From assembly GCA_017744935.1 (NCBI GenBank), contig JAGIAI010000002.1:62001-126000 (forward strand): a DNA stretch of 64,000 nt, written 5' to 3'. Of the stretch, positions 56,141 through 64,000 are shown piece after piece. The notes beneath the pieces are model-generated. The model ran no database searches. It saw only the letters and a program-made list of their open reading frames with translations, and was not told the DNA's origin. The stretch's first letter is position 1, and every line of letters starts with the position of its first letter. The position numbers and the translations under genes are program-made. Source of the stretch: Variovorax sp. Lineage in GTDB: Bacteria; Pseudomonadota; Gammaproteobacteria; Burkholderiales; Burkholderiaceae_C.

Positions 56141-56725
56141 GTGTCCGTTCTCCTGATCGCCGGTAGTCCCTCTGCGCCGTCCCGGTCGGCAGTGCTGCTC
56201 GATGCGGTGGCCGCGCGACTGGCATTGCGCAAGGTGCCAGTGGACCGCCTTGCGATCCGCGAACTCGCCGCCCATGCGTTGCTGCTGGGCGAGGCTTCAC
56301 ACCCGACCGTGCAGAAGGCTGCGGAGCAGGTGCATCGCGCCGACGTGATCGTGATCGCCACGCCGGTCTACAAGGCGGCGTACAGCGGCGTGCTGAAGGT
56401 GTTTCTCGACCTGCTGCCGCAGTCGGCGCTCAAGGGCAAGACGGTATTGCCGCTGGCTACCGGCGGCAGCCCGCATCACATGCTGGCGCTCGACTACGCG
56501 CTGCGGCCGGTGCTGCAGTCGCTTGCGGCGCGGCACATCCTGCCGGGCGTCTATGCGACCGACGGGCAGGTGACGTTGCAGCCGGAAGGCGCCTATCAAC
56601 TGCAGGTGGACCTCTCGCAGCGACTCGACGATGCCGTCGAGACGCTCGCCAGCGAAGGTCTCAAGCTCTCGCCGGCCTGGGGCTTCGAGCCCGTGGCATT
56701 CGAGCAGGTGCGATGTAGCGTCTGA
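56141..56725 (+). CDS. ssuE: NADPH-dependent FMN reductase for sulfonate use
   Basis: Supplies reduced FMN to the SsuD monooxygenase. The 194-residue flavodoxin-fold protein shows LLIAGSPSAPSRSAVLLDAV, VIATPVYKAAYSGVLKVFLDLLPQSAL and LPLATGGSPHHMLALDYALRPVL, very close to E. coli SsuE. The start is a GTG at 56141 (VSVLLIAGSPS); a GTG at 56129 that overlaps the sbp stop by four bases (GTGA) is also possible and would add four residues. It reads on from sbp with no gap. Confidence 0.93.
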   Translation: MSVLLIAGSPSAPSRSAVLLDAVAARLALRKVPVDRLAIRELAAHALLLGEASHPTVQKAAEQVHRADVIVIATPVYKAAYSGVLKVFLDLLPQSALKGKTVLPLATGGSPHHMLALDYALRPVLQSLAARHILPGVYATDGQVTLQPEGAYQLQVDLSQRLDDAVETLASEGLKLSPAWGFEPVAFEQVRCSV

Positions 56726-56838
56726 CGGTCCGTCCGTCATCCGGGCGCCCGAGCAGCGCCGTATCCGTCCAACTCCCGTCCCGATCGACAGGGCCGCCAT
56801 GCGGTCCGGGGACGACCTACGCCTGAAGAAAGAAGCCC

Positions 56839-57882
56839 ATGCCTCCTTTGACCTCGAACACCCTGACGCCGCCGCGCTCCGCGAACGCGCGCCGCCGCCT
56901 GTTGCAACTGCTCGTGGTCACGGCTTCGAGTTGGGGCCTGGGCGGACCTGTGGCGCTGGCGCAGCCCGCGGCTTCCGGGGCATCGTCTGAGCCGCTCCAG
57001 CAACTCCGGATCGGCTATCAGAAGTCCGCCGCCAACCTCGTCATCGTCAAGCAGTCGGGGTGGCTGGAGAAGCGCTTTCCGAACACGAAGATCGGCTGGA
57101 TCGAGTTTCCCGCGGGGCCGCAGTTGCTGGAGGCGCTGTCGGTCGGCAGTCTCGAATTCGGGCTCACAGGCGATTCGCCACCCGTGTTCGCACAGGCCGC
57201 GGGCAAGGAACTCGTCTACGTTGGCGCCGAGCCGTCCAAGCCCGACAGTTCCGCCGTGCTGGTGCTGAAGGATTCGCCTTTGAAGTCGCTCGCCGACCTC
57301 AAGGGCCGGAAGATCGCACTGCAGAAAGGTTCGAGCGCGCACTACCTGCTGGTGCGCGCCGTCGAAAAGGCGGGCCTGCAATGGAATGACATCCAGCCGG
57401 CCTACCTCGCGCCAGCCGATGCGCGCGCCGCTTTCGAGCGCGGCAGCGTCGACGCGTGGGCGATCTGGGATCCGTTCTACGCGGCGACCGAGCTCGCGAT
57501 CCAGCCGCGTGCGTTGACCACCGGCCGTGGGCTGTCGGGCAACAACTCCTTCTATCTCGCGTCGAAGCCGTTCGCGGAAAAGCACGCGGAGGTCATCGCC
57601 GCGCTCTTCGAAGAACTGACGCGCGCCGATCGCCTGGTGCAGCAGGACCGCGCGGCCGCGATCAAGCTGATCGCCGACTTCAGCGGCCTCGACGCGGGCA
57701 TCGTGAGCCTGTTTCTTCAACGCCGGCCGCCATCGCCCGTGGGTCCGATCCAACCGGCGACGGTGACGGACCAGCAGCGCGTCGCCGATGCCTTTCACAA
57801 GCTCGGGCTCATTCCGAAACCGGTCCAGGTCGCGCGCATCGTCTGGCGCCCCGACACGCGGCTTGCCGCTGCCAAACCCTGA
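56839..57882 (+). CDS. ssuA: Aliphatic sulfonate ABC transporter substrate-binding protein
   Basis: Binds alkanesulfonates in the periplasm. The 347-residue protein has a signal peptide with arginines ([25 protein letters not shown]), then [61 protein letters not shown] and [12 protein letters not shown], all family marks. It follows ssuE by 113 bases and precedes ssuD by 22. The gene order sbp-ssuE-ssuA-ssuD-ssuC-ssuB is a complete sulfonate unit. Confidence 0.94.
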   Translation: MPPLTSNTLTPPRSANARRRLLQLLVVTASSWGLGGPVALAQPAASGASSEPLQQLRIGYQKSAANLVIVKQSGWLEKRFPNTKIGWIEFPAGPQLLEALSVGSLEFGLTGDSPPVFAQAAGKELVYVGAEPSKPDSSAVLVLKDSPLKSLADLKGRKIALQKGSSAHYLLVRAVEKAGLQWNDIQPAYLAPADARAAFERGSVDAWAIWDPFYAATELAIQPRALTTGRGLSGNNSFYLASKPFAEKHAEVIAALFEELTRADRLVQQDRAAAIKLIADFSGLDAGIVSLFLQRRPPSPVGPIQPATVTDQQRVADAFHKLGLIPKPVQVARIVWRPDTRLAAAKP

Positions 57883-57904
57883 TAACGAAGAACGAGGCAT
57901 TGCC

Positions 57905-59074
57905 ATGAACATCTTCTGGTTCCTTCCCACGCACGGCGACAGCCGCTATCTCGGCACCACCGACGGGGCCCGCGCGGTCGATCTGGCCTACCTTCAGCAA
58001 ATTGCCGGGGCGGCCGATCAACTCGGCTACGAAGGCGTGCTGATCCCGACCGGCCGCTCGTGCGAAGACCCGTGGGTGATTGCTTCCAGCCTCATCGGCG
58101 CGACGAAGCGGCTGCGCTTTCTGGTCGCGGTGCGTCCCGGTCTGCATCAGCCGAGCCTCGCGGCCCGCATGGCCTCGACCTTCGATCGGCTCTCGGGCGG
58201 GCGCGTGCTGGTGAACCTCGTGACGGGCGGCGATCAGACCGAGCTCGAAGGCGATGGCGTGTTTCTCGACCACGCCGCGCGCTACGAGCAATCGGCCGAG
58301 TTCATCCGCATCTGGCGCGAGATCATCACGCGCAGCCATGAGGGCCAGACCTTCGACTACGGGGGCAAGCACCTGAGCGTGAGGGGCGCGAAGCTGGTGT
58401 TTCCGCCCACGCAGAAGCCGCATCCGCCGGTGTGGTTCGGCGGGTCGTCGGAAGCCGCGCACGAACTCGCGGCCGAGCAGGTGGACGCCTATCTGACTTG
58501 GGGTGAACCCCCGGCCGAGGTGGCGAAGAAGATCGCCGATGTCCGCCAGCGCGCGGCACGCAAGGGCCGCACGGTGAAGTTCGGCATTCGCCTGCATGTC
58601 ATCGTGCGAGAGACAGAGGACGAGGCCTGGCGAGCCGCCGATTCGTTGATCAGCCACGTGAGCGACGACACCGTGATCCGCGCACAGGCTGCGTTCGCGC
58701 GCATGGATTCGGAAGGGCAGCGACGCATGGCGGCGCTGCATGCCGGCGGTGCGAAACGCACGCGTGCCGATCTGGAGATCAGCCCCAACCTCTGGGCGGG
58801 TGTCGGGCTGGTGCGCGGTGGTGCGGGCACGGCGCTCGTGGGCGATCCAAAGACCGTCGCTGCGCGCATCGAGGAATACGCGTCGCTGGGCATCGAGAGC
58901 TTCATCTTCTCGGGCTATCCGCATCTCGAGGAGGCATATCGGTTTGCGGAGCTGGTCTTCCCGCTGCTGCCGCTCAAGCAACGCCCCGGCGTGCCTTCGC
59001 AGGCGCTGACAGGACCTTTCGGCGAGGTGGTCGCGAATCTCGATGCGCCTTCGCGTCTGCTGTCCCAGAGCTGA
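57905..59074 (+). CDS. ssuD: FMNH2-dependent alkanesulfonate monooxygenase
   Basis: Releases sulfite from alkanesulfonates using reduced flavin and oxygen. The 389-residue luciferase-family protein has [75 protein letters not shown] and [16 protein letters not shown]. It is close to SsuD in length (about 380) and motif. GAGGC lies before the ATG. The sulfite it makes would feed cysI elsewhere in this window. Confidence 0.96.
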   Translation: MNIFWFLPTHGDSRYLGTTDGARAVDLAYLQQIAGAADQLGYEGVLIPTGRSCEDPWVIASSLIGATKRLRFLVAVRPGLHQPSLAARMASTFDRLSGGRVLVNLVTGGDQTELEGDGVFLDHAARYEQSAEFIRIWREIITRSHEGQTFDYGGKHLSVRGAKLVFPPTQKPHPPVWFGGSSEAAHELAAEQVDAYLTWGEPPAEVAKKIADVRQRAARKGRTVKFGIRLHVIVRETEDEAWRAADSLISHVSDDTVIRAQAAFARMDSEGQRRMAALHAGGAKRTRADLEISPNLWAGVGLVRGGAGTALVGDPKTVAARIEEYASLGIESFIFSGYPHLEEAYRFAELVFPLLPLKQRPGVPSQALTGPFGEVVANLDAPSRLLSQS

Positions 59075-59099
59075 GCGGCGAATCACACCAAGGACTCCA

Positions 59100-59939
59100 A
59101 TGACAGAACAAGTGCAAGCACAACCGCTACCCGCATCCGTGCCATCGCTGAACGGCGCCAAGGCATTTGCAGTGTCGGTGGCGAAGCGGCTGGTTCCGTG
59201 GCTCGTGCCGGTCGGCCTGGTCGCGGCATGGCAGATCGCCTCGTCGCTCGGCTGGCTTTCGACGCGCGTGCTGCCGGCGCCCGTCGACGTGGTGAAGGCT
59301 GCGTGGAATCTCTCCGTCTCCGGCGAACTCTGGACGCATGTGAAGGTGAGCGCCGGCCGTGCGCTCGGCGGCCTCGCGATCGGCGGTGGCCTCGGGCTGG
59401 TGCTGGGATTGCTCACCGGATCGATCCGCTTCTTCGAGACGCTGCTGGATTCGAGCATCCAGATGGTCCGCAACATTCCGGCGCTCGCGCTGATCCCGTT
59501 GGTGATCCTGTGGTTCGGCATCGACGAATCGGCCAAGCTCTTCCTGATCTCGGTGTCGGTGTTCTTTCCGATCTACCTGAACACCTTCCACGGCATCCGC
59601 AACGTGGATCCGCAACTGATCGAGATGGGCCGCACCTACGGGCTCACCCGCTGGCAGCTCTACAGGGAAGTGATCCTGCCGGGCGCGACCTCGTCGATCC
59701 TCGTCGGATTGCGTTTTTCGCTGGGCCTCATGTGGGTGATCCTGATCGTGGCCGAGACGATCTCCGCGCAGTCGGGCATCGGCTATCTGACGATGAACGC
59801 ACGCGAGTTTCTCCAGACCGACATCGTGCTCGTGGGCATCCTGCTCTACGCACTGCTCGGCAAGCTGGCCGACCTGTTCGCCCGTGCGCTGGAGCGCTGG
59901 TGGCTGCGCTGGCATCCGGGCTATCAATCCGCGAAGTGA
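59100..59939 (+). CDS. ssuC: Sulfonate ABC transporter permease
   Basis: A 279-residue inner-membrane permease with six hydrophobic segments. The EAA loop is seen in [38 protein letters not shown], with the conserved G and the binding-protein-dependent transport motif. It starts [13 protein letters not shown]; the N-terminal 30 residues are variable. It forms the channel with SsuB. The ribosome site is AAGGA before the ATG at 59100. Confidence 0.95.
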   Translation: MTEQVQAQPLPASVPSLNGAKAFAVSVAKRLVPWLVPVGLVAAWQIASSLGWLSTRVLPAPVDVVKAAWNLSVSGELWTHVKVSAGRALGGLAIGGGLGLVLGLLTGSIRFFETLLDSSIQMVRNIPALALIPLVILWFGIDESAKLFLISVSVFFPIYLNTFHGIRNVDPQLIEMGRTYGLTRWQLYREVILPGATSSILVGLRFSLGLMWVILIVAETISAQSGIGYLTMNAREFLQTDIVLVGILLYALLGKLADLFARALERWWLRWHPGYQSAK

Positions 59940-59952
59940 AGAGAAAAAGACC

Positions 59953-60783
59953 ATGAGTGCCATTCCCCAGACCCCCTCTCCAGAAGCCGAAACGCCGGGC
60001 GGCGTGCGGCTGGATCTCCGCGGGCTATCCAAGCGCTACGGCGAACGCGAAGTGCTGCGCAATACGCAACTGACGGTCGAGCCCGGCCAGTTCATCGCGA
60101 TCGTGGGCCGCAGTGGATGCGGCAAGAGCACCTTGCTGCGGCTGGTCGCAGGCCTCGAGCAGGCAACCGAAGGTGCGCTCTACACCGATGGCAAGGCGGT
60201 CGATGGTCTGCACGACGACACGCGGATCATGTTTCAGGAAGCGCGCCTGCTGCCGTGGCGGCGTGTGCTCGACAACGTGACGCTGGGCCTGCCGGCCGAG
60301 AGCAGGGCGCGTGGCGCCGAGGTGCTTGCGCAGGTCGGGCTCGCGGAACGCAAGGACGAATGGCCAGCGCGCCTTTCAGGTGGCCAGCGCCAGCGCGTGG
60401 CGCTTGCGCGTGCACTGGTGCATCACCCGCGGTTGCTGCTGCTCGACGAGCCATTGGGTGCGCTCGATGCGTTGACGCGGATCGAGATGCATCGGCTCAT
60501 CGAGAGCCTCTGGCAGCGGCACCGCTTTACTGCATTGCTTGTCACGCACGATGTGCAGGAGGCGGTCGCGCTCGCCGATCGCGTGATCCTCATCGAGGAC
60601 GGCCGCATCGCGCTGGACGAGAACATCGCGCTCGCGCGGCCTCGATCGCAAGGCGACCCGGCTTTCGCTGCGATCGAGAAACGCATCCTCGATCGCGTTC
60701 TGCAGAAGCCTGACGAGGCCGAACCCGCCAACGACACGCGCTGGGCGGACGGCCCTGCACACGCGTTGCGCTGGGCAGTGTGA
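59953..60783 (+). CDS. ssuB: Sulfonate ABC transporter ATP-binding protein
   Basis: A 276-residue ATPase with Walker [10 protein letters not shown] (52-60), the Q-loop in FQEARLLPW, signature [15 protein letters not shown], and Walker B LLLLDEP. The [14 protein letters not shown] text is the nitrate/sulfonate/taurine branch mark. The C-terminal 40 residues ([16 protein letters not shown]) are typical of SsuB. It is 13 bases after ssuC and ends the ssu run; a repeat-like element and a Mop gene follow. Confidence 0.95.
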   Translation: MSAIPQTPSPEAETPGGVRLDLRGLSKRYGEREVLRNTQLTVEPGQFIAIVGRSGCGKSTLLRLVAGLEQATEGALYTDGKAVDGLHDDTRIMFQEARLLPWRRVLDNVTLGLPAESRARGAEVLAQVGLAERKDEWPARLSGGQRQRVALARALVHHPRLLLLDEPLGALDALTRIEMHRLIESLWQRHRFTALLVTHDVQEAVALADRVILIEDGRIALDENIALARPRSQGDPAFAAIEKRILDRVLQKPDEAEPANDTRWADGPAHALRWAV

Positions 60784-60785
60784 TG

Positions 60786-60877
60786 AATCACCCCCAGGCT
60801 CGCCCACTCCGTGTGGCCGCCAACCCCCTCTCCGGGGGCAACCCCAACGGCCCGGCAAAGCCGGTTCCGCGGGGTTC
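60786..60877 (+). repeat. Extragenic palindromic element after ssuB
   Basis: This 92-base stretch contains CCCCCT-CTCC-GGGGG and then AACCCC ... CCGGC-AAA-GCCGG ... GGGGTT, two nested hairpins. I recall similar C-rich palindromic text between genes of Variovorax and Acidovorax, but no second copy is visible in this window. Confidence 0.5.
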
Positions 60878-60911
60878 CCAATTGTTTTCCTCAACCACCT
60901 AAGGAGCCTTT

Positions 60912-61127
60912 ATGTCCATCCAAGCCATCAACGTCCGCAACCAGTTCAAGGGCAAGGTCCGCGAGATCATCCGCGGCGACGTCGTCTCCGAAGTCGATGT
61001 CGAGACCGCCTGGGGCATCGTGACCTCGGTCATCACGACCCGTTCCGTCGACGAGCTTCAGCTCAAGGTGGGTTCCGATGTGGTCGCGCTGGTGAAGTCG
61101 ACCGAAGTGTCGATCGCCAAGCTCTGA
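60912..61127 (+). CDS. Mop/TOBE-domain molybdopterin-binding protein
   Basis: A 71-residue protein made of one Mop domain: [66 protein letters not shown] read in blocks, with the NxFxGKV start and GDVVSEV centre of molbindins. It could store molybdate, tungstate or another oxyanion. TAAGGAG lies six bases before the ATG. It lies between the ssu and met transport genes, five bases before metN. A role with the ssu oxyanion/sulfonate system, or with the molybdenum enzyme at 8.7 kb, is possible but not shown. Confidence 0.85.
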   Translation: MSIQAINVRNQFKGKVREIIRGDVVSEVDVETAWGIVTSVITTRSVDELQLKVGSDVVALVKSTEVSIAKL

Positions 61128-61132
61128 ACCGG

Positions 61133-62176
61133 ATGATCGAACTCAAGGACATCCATCAGATCTACGACGGCCCGCAAGGGCCGGTCGAGGCACTCAAGGG
61201 CATCGACCTGAGCGTGGCGCCGGGCGAAGTGTTCGGCGTGATCGGCCGCAGCGGCGCGGGCAAGAGCTCGCTGGTGCGGACCATCAATCTTCTCAATCGG
61301 CCGGCGCGCGGCATCGTGCGCGTGGACGGCCGCGAACTCACCGCTCTGAATGACGCTGAGTTGCGCGCCGCGCGCCAGGGCATCGGCATGATCTTCCAGC
61401 ACTTCAACCTGCTGTCGTCGCGCACGGTGTATGACAACGTGGCGCTGCCGCTGGAACTCTCGGGCCTGCGGCCGGCGGAGATCAAGGCGCGGGTCGAGCC
61501 GCTGCTGGAGCTGGTCGGCCTTGCGAGCCTGCGCGACCGCTACCCGGCGCAGATCAGTGGCGGGCAGAAGCAGCGCGTCGGCATTGCCCGCGCACTCGCG
61601 AATCGCCCCAAGGTGCTGCTGTCGGACGAGGGGACCTCCGCGCTCGACCCCGAGACCACGCGCTCCATCCTGTCGCTGCTGCAGCAGATCAACCGCGAGT
61701 TCGGCCTGACGGTGGTGCTCATCACCCATGAGATGCAGGTCATCAAGCAACTGGCGCAACAGGTGGCGGTCATCGACCACGGGCACATCGCGGAGCAGGG
61801 CGCTGTGCTCGATGTGTTCACGCAGCCCCGGCATGCGACGACCCGCAGCTTGCTCGAGGACATCGCGCCGCAGCAGCTGCCCGAAAGTGTGCTCGCGCGC
61901 ATTCGCGCGCTGATGCAGGACGGCCATGCGCAGGAATCGCAACTGCTGCGGATCGCCTTCGCGGGCGAAGACTCGGCCGACCAGCCGCTGCTGTCGCAGG
62001 TGATCCGCCGCTTCGGGATCGATCTGTCGATCGTGCACGGGCAGGTCGACGAGATCCAGGGCCGGCCCTTCGGCTCGCTGGCGGTACTGGCACGTGGCGC
62101 ACGCGAATCGTTGGCCGCCGCCGTCGCGCACCTGCGCGGCGCGGGCGTGCTGGTGCAGGAGGTGGCACATGTTTGA
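61133..62176 (+). CDS. metN: Methionine ABC transporter ATP-binding protein
   Basis: A 347-residue ATPase: Walker [10 protein letters not shown] (38-46), signature [15 protein letters not shown], Walker [14 protein letters not shown] (the usual DEATSALDP with G for A), and a C-terminal NIL domain (about 265-345) that senses methionine. [11 protein letters not shown] is the family start. The gene begins five bases after the Mop gene and overlaps metI by eight bases. This is the D- and L-methionine importer. Confidence 0.95.
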   Translation: MIELKDIHQIYDGPQGPVEALKGIDLSVAPGEVFGVIGRSGAGKSSLVRTINLLNRPARGIVRVDGRELTALNDAELRAARQGIGMIFQHFNLLSSRTVYDNVALPLELSGLRPAEIKARVEPLLELVGLASLRDRYPAQISGGQKQRVGIARALANRPKVLLSDEGTSALDPETTRSILSLLQQINREFGLTVVLITHEMQVIKQLAQQVAVIDHGHIAEQGAVLDVFTQPRHATTRSLLEDIAPQQLPESVLARIRALMQDGHAQESQLLRIAFAGEDSADQPLLSQVIRRFGIDLSIVHGQVDEIQGRPFGSLAVLARGARESLAAAVAHLRGAGVLVQEVAHV

Positions 62177-62834
62177 TGTCTTCACCGGGCCGATGCTCGG
62201 ACTCTTTGCCACATCGCTGTGGGAAACCATCGTGATGGTCGGGATATCGGGCCTGATCGGTGCGGCAGTCGGCGTGCCGCTTGGCGTGTACCTGCACCTC
62301 ACCGGCGACGGCGGGGTGCTGGAGAACGGGCCGGTCAATCGCATCGTCGGTGCCATCGTCAACGCAGTGCGTTCCACGCCTTTCATCATCCTGCTGGTGG
62401 CGATCATTCCGTTCACGCGGCTGCTGACCGGCTCGTCGATTGGCACTGCCGCAGCGGTGGTGCCGCTAAGCCTGGCCGCCGCACCTTTCGTTGCACGACT
62501 GGTCGAGACCTCGCTGCGCGAAGTCGATCGAGGCCTCGTCGAAGCGGCGCAGGCGATGGGCGCAAGTACGGCACAGATCATCTGGAAAGTGCTTCTTCCC
62601 GAGGCACTGCCCGGCATCGTGGCCGGCGTGACGATCACGTTCGTGAGCCTCACCGGCTACTCGGCGATGGCCGGCGCGATTGGCGGCGGCGGGCTGGGCG
62701 ATCTCGGCATCCGCTACGGCTACCAGCGCTTCCTCCCAGAAGTGATGCTCGCGGTGGTGCTGGTGCTGATCCTCTTCGTGCAAGCCGTGCAAAGCGGTGG
62801 CGACTGGCTGGTGCGCCGGCTCAGCCACAAGTGA
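62169..62834 (+). CDS. metI: Methionine ABC transporter permease
   Basis: A 221-residue permease with five hydrophobic segments and the family text [46 protein letters not shown], the EAA loop [26 protein letters not shown], and [14 protein letters not shown]. Its start lies inside the end of metN, so it is translationally coupled. Confidence 0.95.
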   Translation: MFDVFTGPMLGLFATSLWETIVMVGISGLIGAAVGVPLGVYLHLTGDGGVLENGPVNRIVGAIVNAVRSTPFIILLVAIIPFTRLLTGSSIGTAAAVVPLSLAAAPFVARLVETSLREVDRGLVEAAQAMGASTAQIIWKVLLPEALPGIVAGVTITFVSLTGYSAMAGAIGGGGLGDLGIRYGYQRFLPEVMLAVVLVLILFVQAVQSGGDWLVRRLSHK

Positions 62835-62871
62835 TTTTTTCTTTCTCTCCCACAAGAACTCAGGAACCAAC

Positions 62872-63678
62872 ATGAACCACAACAAGCGCAAGCTTCTTCA
62901 ATCCGTCGTCGCGCTCGCCATCGTTTCCGGCTTCTCCGCCGTGCCGGCCTTCGCGCAGGACAAGCCGATCAAGGTCGGTGTGACCGGGGGCCCGCACGCG
63001 CAGATCCTCGAGCAGGTCCGCAAGGTTGCGGAGAAGGACGGACTGAAGATCCAGATCGTCGAGTTCAGCGACTACGTGCAGCCCAATGCGGCACTCGCGG
63101 CTGGCGACCTCGATGCCAACAGCTACCAGCACAAGCCCTATCTCGATCAGCAGGTCAAGGACCGCAACTACAAGATCGTCGACGTGGGCTACACGGTCAA
63201 CTTCCCGATCGGCATCTATTCGAAGAAGGTCAAGAGCCTGAAGGACCTGAAGGAGGGCGCGCGCTTCGGCATCCCGAACGACCCGACCAACGGCGGCCGC
63301 GTGCTGCTGGTGCTGCAGGACCAGGGGCTGATCAAACTCAAGCCGGAAGCCGGGCTGAAAGCCACGCCGCTCGACGTGATCGACAACCCGAAGAAGATCA
63401 AGTTCGTCGAAGTCGATGCCGCGCAACTGCCGCGCACGCTCGACGATCTCGATGCTTCGGCGATCAACACCAACTACGCACTCTCGGCTGGCCTCAATCC
63501 GGGCAAGGATTCGATTGCGCGTGAAAGCGCGAAGAGCCCGTACGTCAACCTGCTGGCGGTGCGCGAACAGGACAAGGACAAGCCGTGGGTTGCCAAGCTG
63601 GTGAAGGCCTATCACTCCGAGGAGGTGAAGAACTTCGTGCAGAACGAGTTCAAGGGTTCGGTGCTGGCGAGCTGGTAA
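62872..63678 (+). CDS. metQ: Methionine ABC transporter substrate-binding protein (NlpA family)
   Basis: A 268-residue periplasmic protein. The signal peptide (KLLQSVVALAIVSGFSAVPAFAQ) ends in a plain Ala-x-Ala site, not a lipobox, so it is soluble rather than a lipoprotein. Then come IKVGVTGGPHAQILEQVRKVAEKDGL, EFSDYVQPNAALAAGDLDANSYQHKPYLD and SAINTNYALSAGLNP, all MetQ marks. CAGGAACC precedes the ATG. It ends the metNIQ operon. Confidence 0.94.
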   Translation: MNHNKRKLLQSVVALAIVSGFSAVPAFAQDKPIKVGVTGGPHAQILEQVRKVAEKDGLKIQIVEFSDYVQPNAALAAGDLDANSYQHKPYLDQQVKDRNYKIVDVGYTVNFPIGIYSKKVKSLKDLKEGARFGIPNDPTNGGRVLLVLQDQGLIKLKPEAGLKATPLDVIDNPKKIKFVEVDAAQLPRTLDDLDASAINTNYALSAGLNPGKDSIARESAKSPYVNLLAVREQDKDKPWVAKLVKAYHSEEVKNFVQNEFKGSVLASW

Positions 63679-63704
63679 GCCGCAGGGCGTTGCGAGCGGT
63701 CAGG

Positions 63705-63742
63705 GCGGGTTTCGTGTAGAAACCCGCTCGGGGTGGGGTTTT
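63705..63742 (+). terminator. Hairpin after metQ, possible terminator
   Basis: A perfect 8-bp stem (GCGGGTTT / AAACCCGC) with a seven-base loop lies 27 bases after the metQ stop. A short TTTT is nine bases farther on. The T run is not adjacent, so termination is only probable. Confidence 0.45.
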
Positions 63743-63783
63743 GCACGATGGTGCATCGTGGAATCCCACGACCGGAGGAATGC

Positions 63784-64000
63784 ATGTCCCTATTCGATGT
63801 GAGCGACATCGTCGCCGAGCTGCACGCGGCCCGCGACGAGTGGCGCGATGCGCAGAAGCGATCGCGCGAACCCGGCAGCCGGGAGTTCCCGTCGCGCGAA
63901 GCCTTGGCGGGCATCGTGGAATCGCTCAAGGGTGCGCTGTTTCCGATGCGGCTGGGCCCGCCGGACTTGCGTCGTGAAAGCGAAGACTTCTATGTGGGGT
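63784..64000 (+). CDS. epsC: Serine O-acetyltransferase (EpsC/CysE type), N-terminal part, cut by window end
   Basis: The first 72 residues of an enzyme that acetylates serine for cysteine synthesis. It reads MSLFDVSDIVAELHAARDEWRDAQ, then FPSREALAGIVESLKGALFPMRLGPPDL and ESEDFYVG, which is the helical N-terminal domain of EpsC-type acetyltransferases. The catalytic left-handed beta helix lies beyond the window. GGAGGA is seven bases before the ATG at 63784. It follows metQ and closes the sulfur region, giving O-acetylserine, the acceptor of the sulfide made by CysI. Confidence 0.82.
   Translation, partial: MSLFDVSDIVAELHAARDEWRDAQKRSREPGSREFPSREALAGIVESLKGALFPMRLGPPDLRRESEDFYVG

Overview
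The window reads as chromosomal DNA from a high-GC betaproteobacterium of the Burkholderiales, most like the Comamonadaceae (Variovorax and relatives). The evidence is the order ilvC-pssA-leuA, the Aat-Bpt pair, the cysI-DUF934-cysH-cysD-cysN sulfur cluster, MnmC next to YggX, and the ssu and met transport operons. I see no phage, plasmid, insertion sequence or CRISPR array. The organism name is an inference from gene content, not from a marker gene.

Layout. 1-4.9 kb: branched-chain amino acid and lipid genes (end of ilvC, pssA, a leucine leader peptide with attenuator, two leuA genes of different type). 5-16.7 kb: PBP7-type endopeptidase, an IclR regulator, the two N-end-rule transferases, a lone molybdenum hydroxylase large subunit, pobA with a divergent IclR regulator, then a two-component system followed by an HtrA/DegP protease. 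16.8-21 kb: a patch of small or poorly known genes (hypothetical protein, FHA protein, LysR regulator, a protein with two RNA-polymerase-alpha-CTD-like domains, DUF1090, DUF3606) ending at tRNA-Asn. 21-27.3 kb: thiamine genes thiO-thiS-thiG-thiE, thiD on the opposite strand, a cytX-like permease, and two TPP-riboswitch-like elements on one strand with a small membrane-protein gene between them. 27.4-34 kb: ferredoxin reductase, ferredoxin and assimilatory sulfate reduction. 34-42 kb: TonB receptor, HlyIII protein, a frameshifted enoyl-CoA hydratase, GntP permease and patatin. 42-48.5 kb: a complete RND efflux operon whose adaptor carries an OmpA-like C-terminal domain. 48.5-55 kb: transglutaminase-like protein, a 1081-residue membrane protein of unknown function, mnmC and yggX. 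55-64 kb: sulfate-binding protein, ssuEADCB, a Mop-domain protein, metNIQ and the start of a serine acetyltransferase.

How the genes work together. The strongest theme is sulfur. Sulfate capture (sbp), activation (cysDN), reduction (cysH, cysI), sulfonate use (ssuEADCB), methionine uptake (metNIQ) and the cysteine precursor enzyme (serine acetyltransferase) all lie within 36 kb. A TonB receptor shares the cysI upstream region and its inverted repeats. A second theme is riboswitch-linked thiamine synthesis and uptake of its precursor. A third is envelope quality control: an OmpR-type regulator and kinase precede htrA, whose leader carries a PmrA/QseB-type direct repeat.

The most novel candidates are the alpha-CTD-like protein, the small membrane-protein gene between the two TPP elements, the OmpA-fused RND adaptor, the 1081-residue membrane protein, and the CysH variant with only two cysteines.
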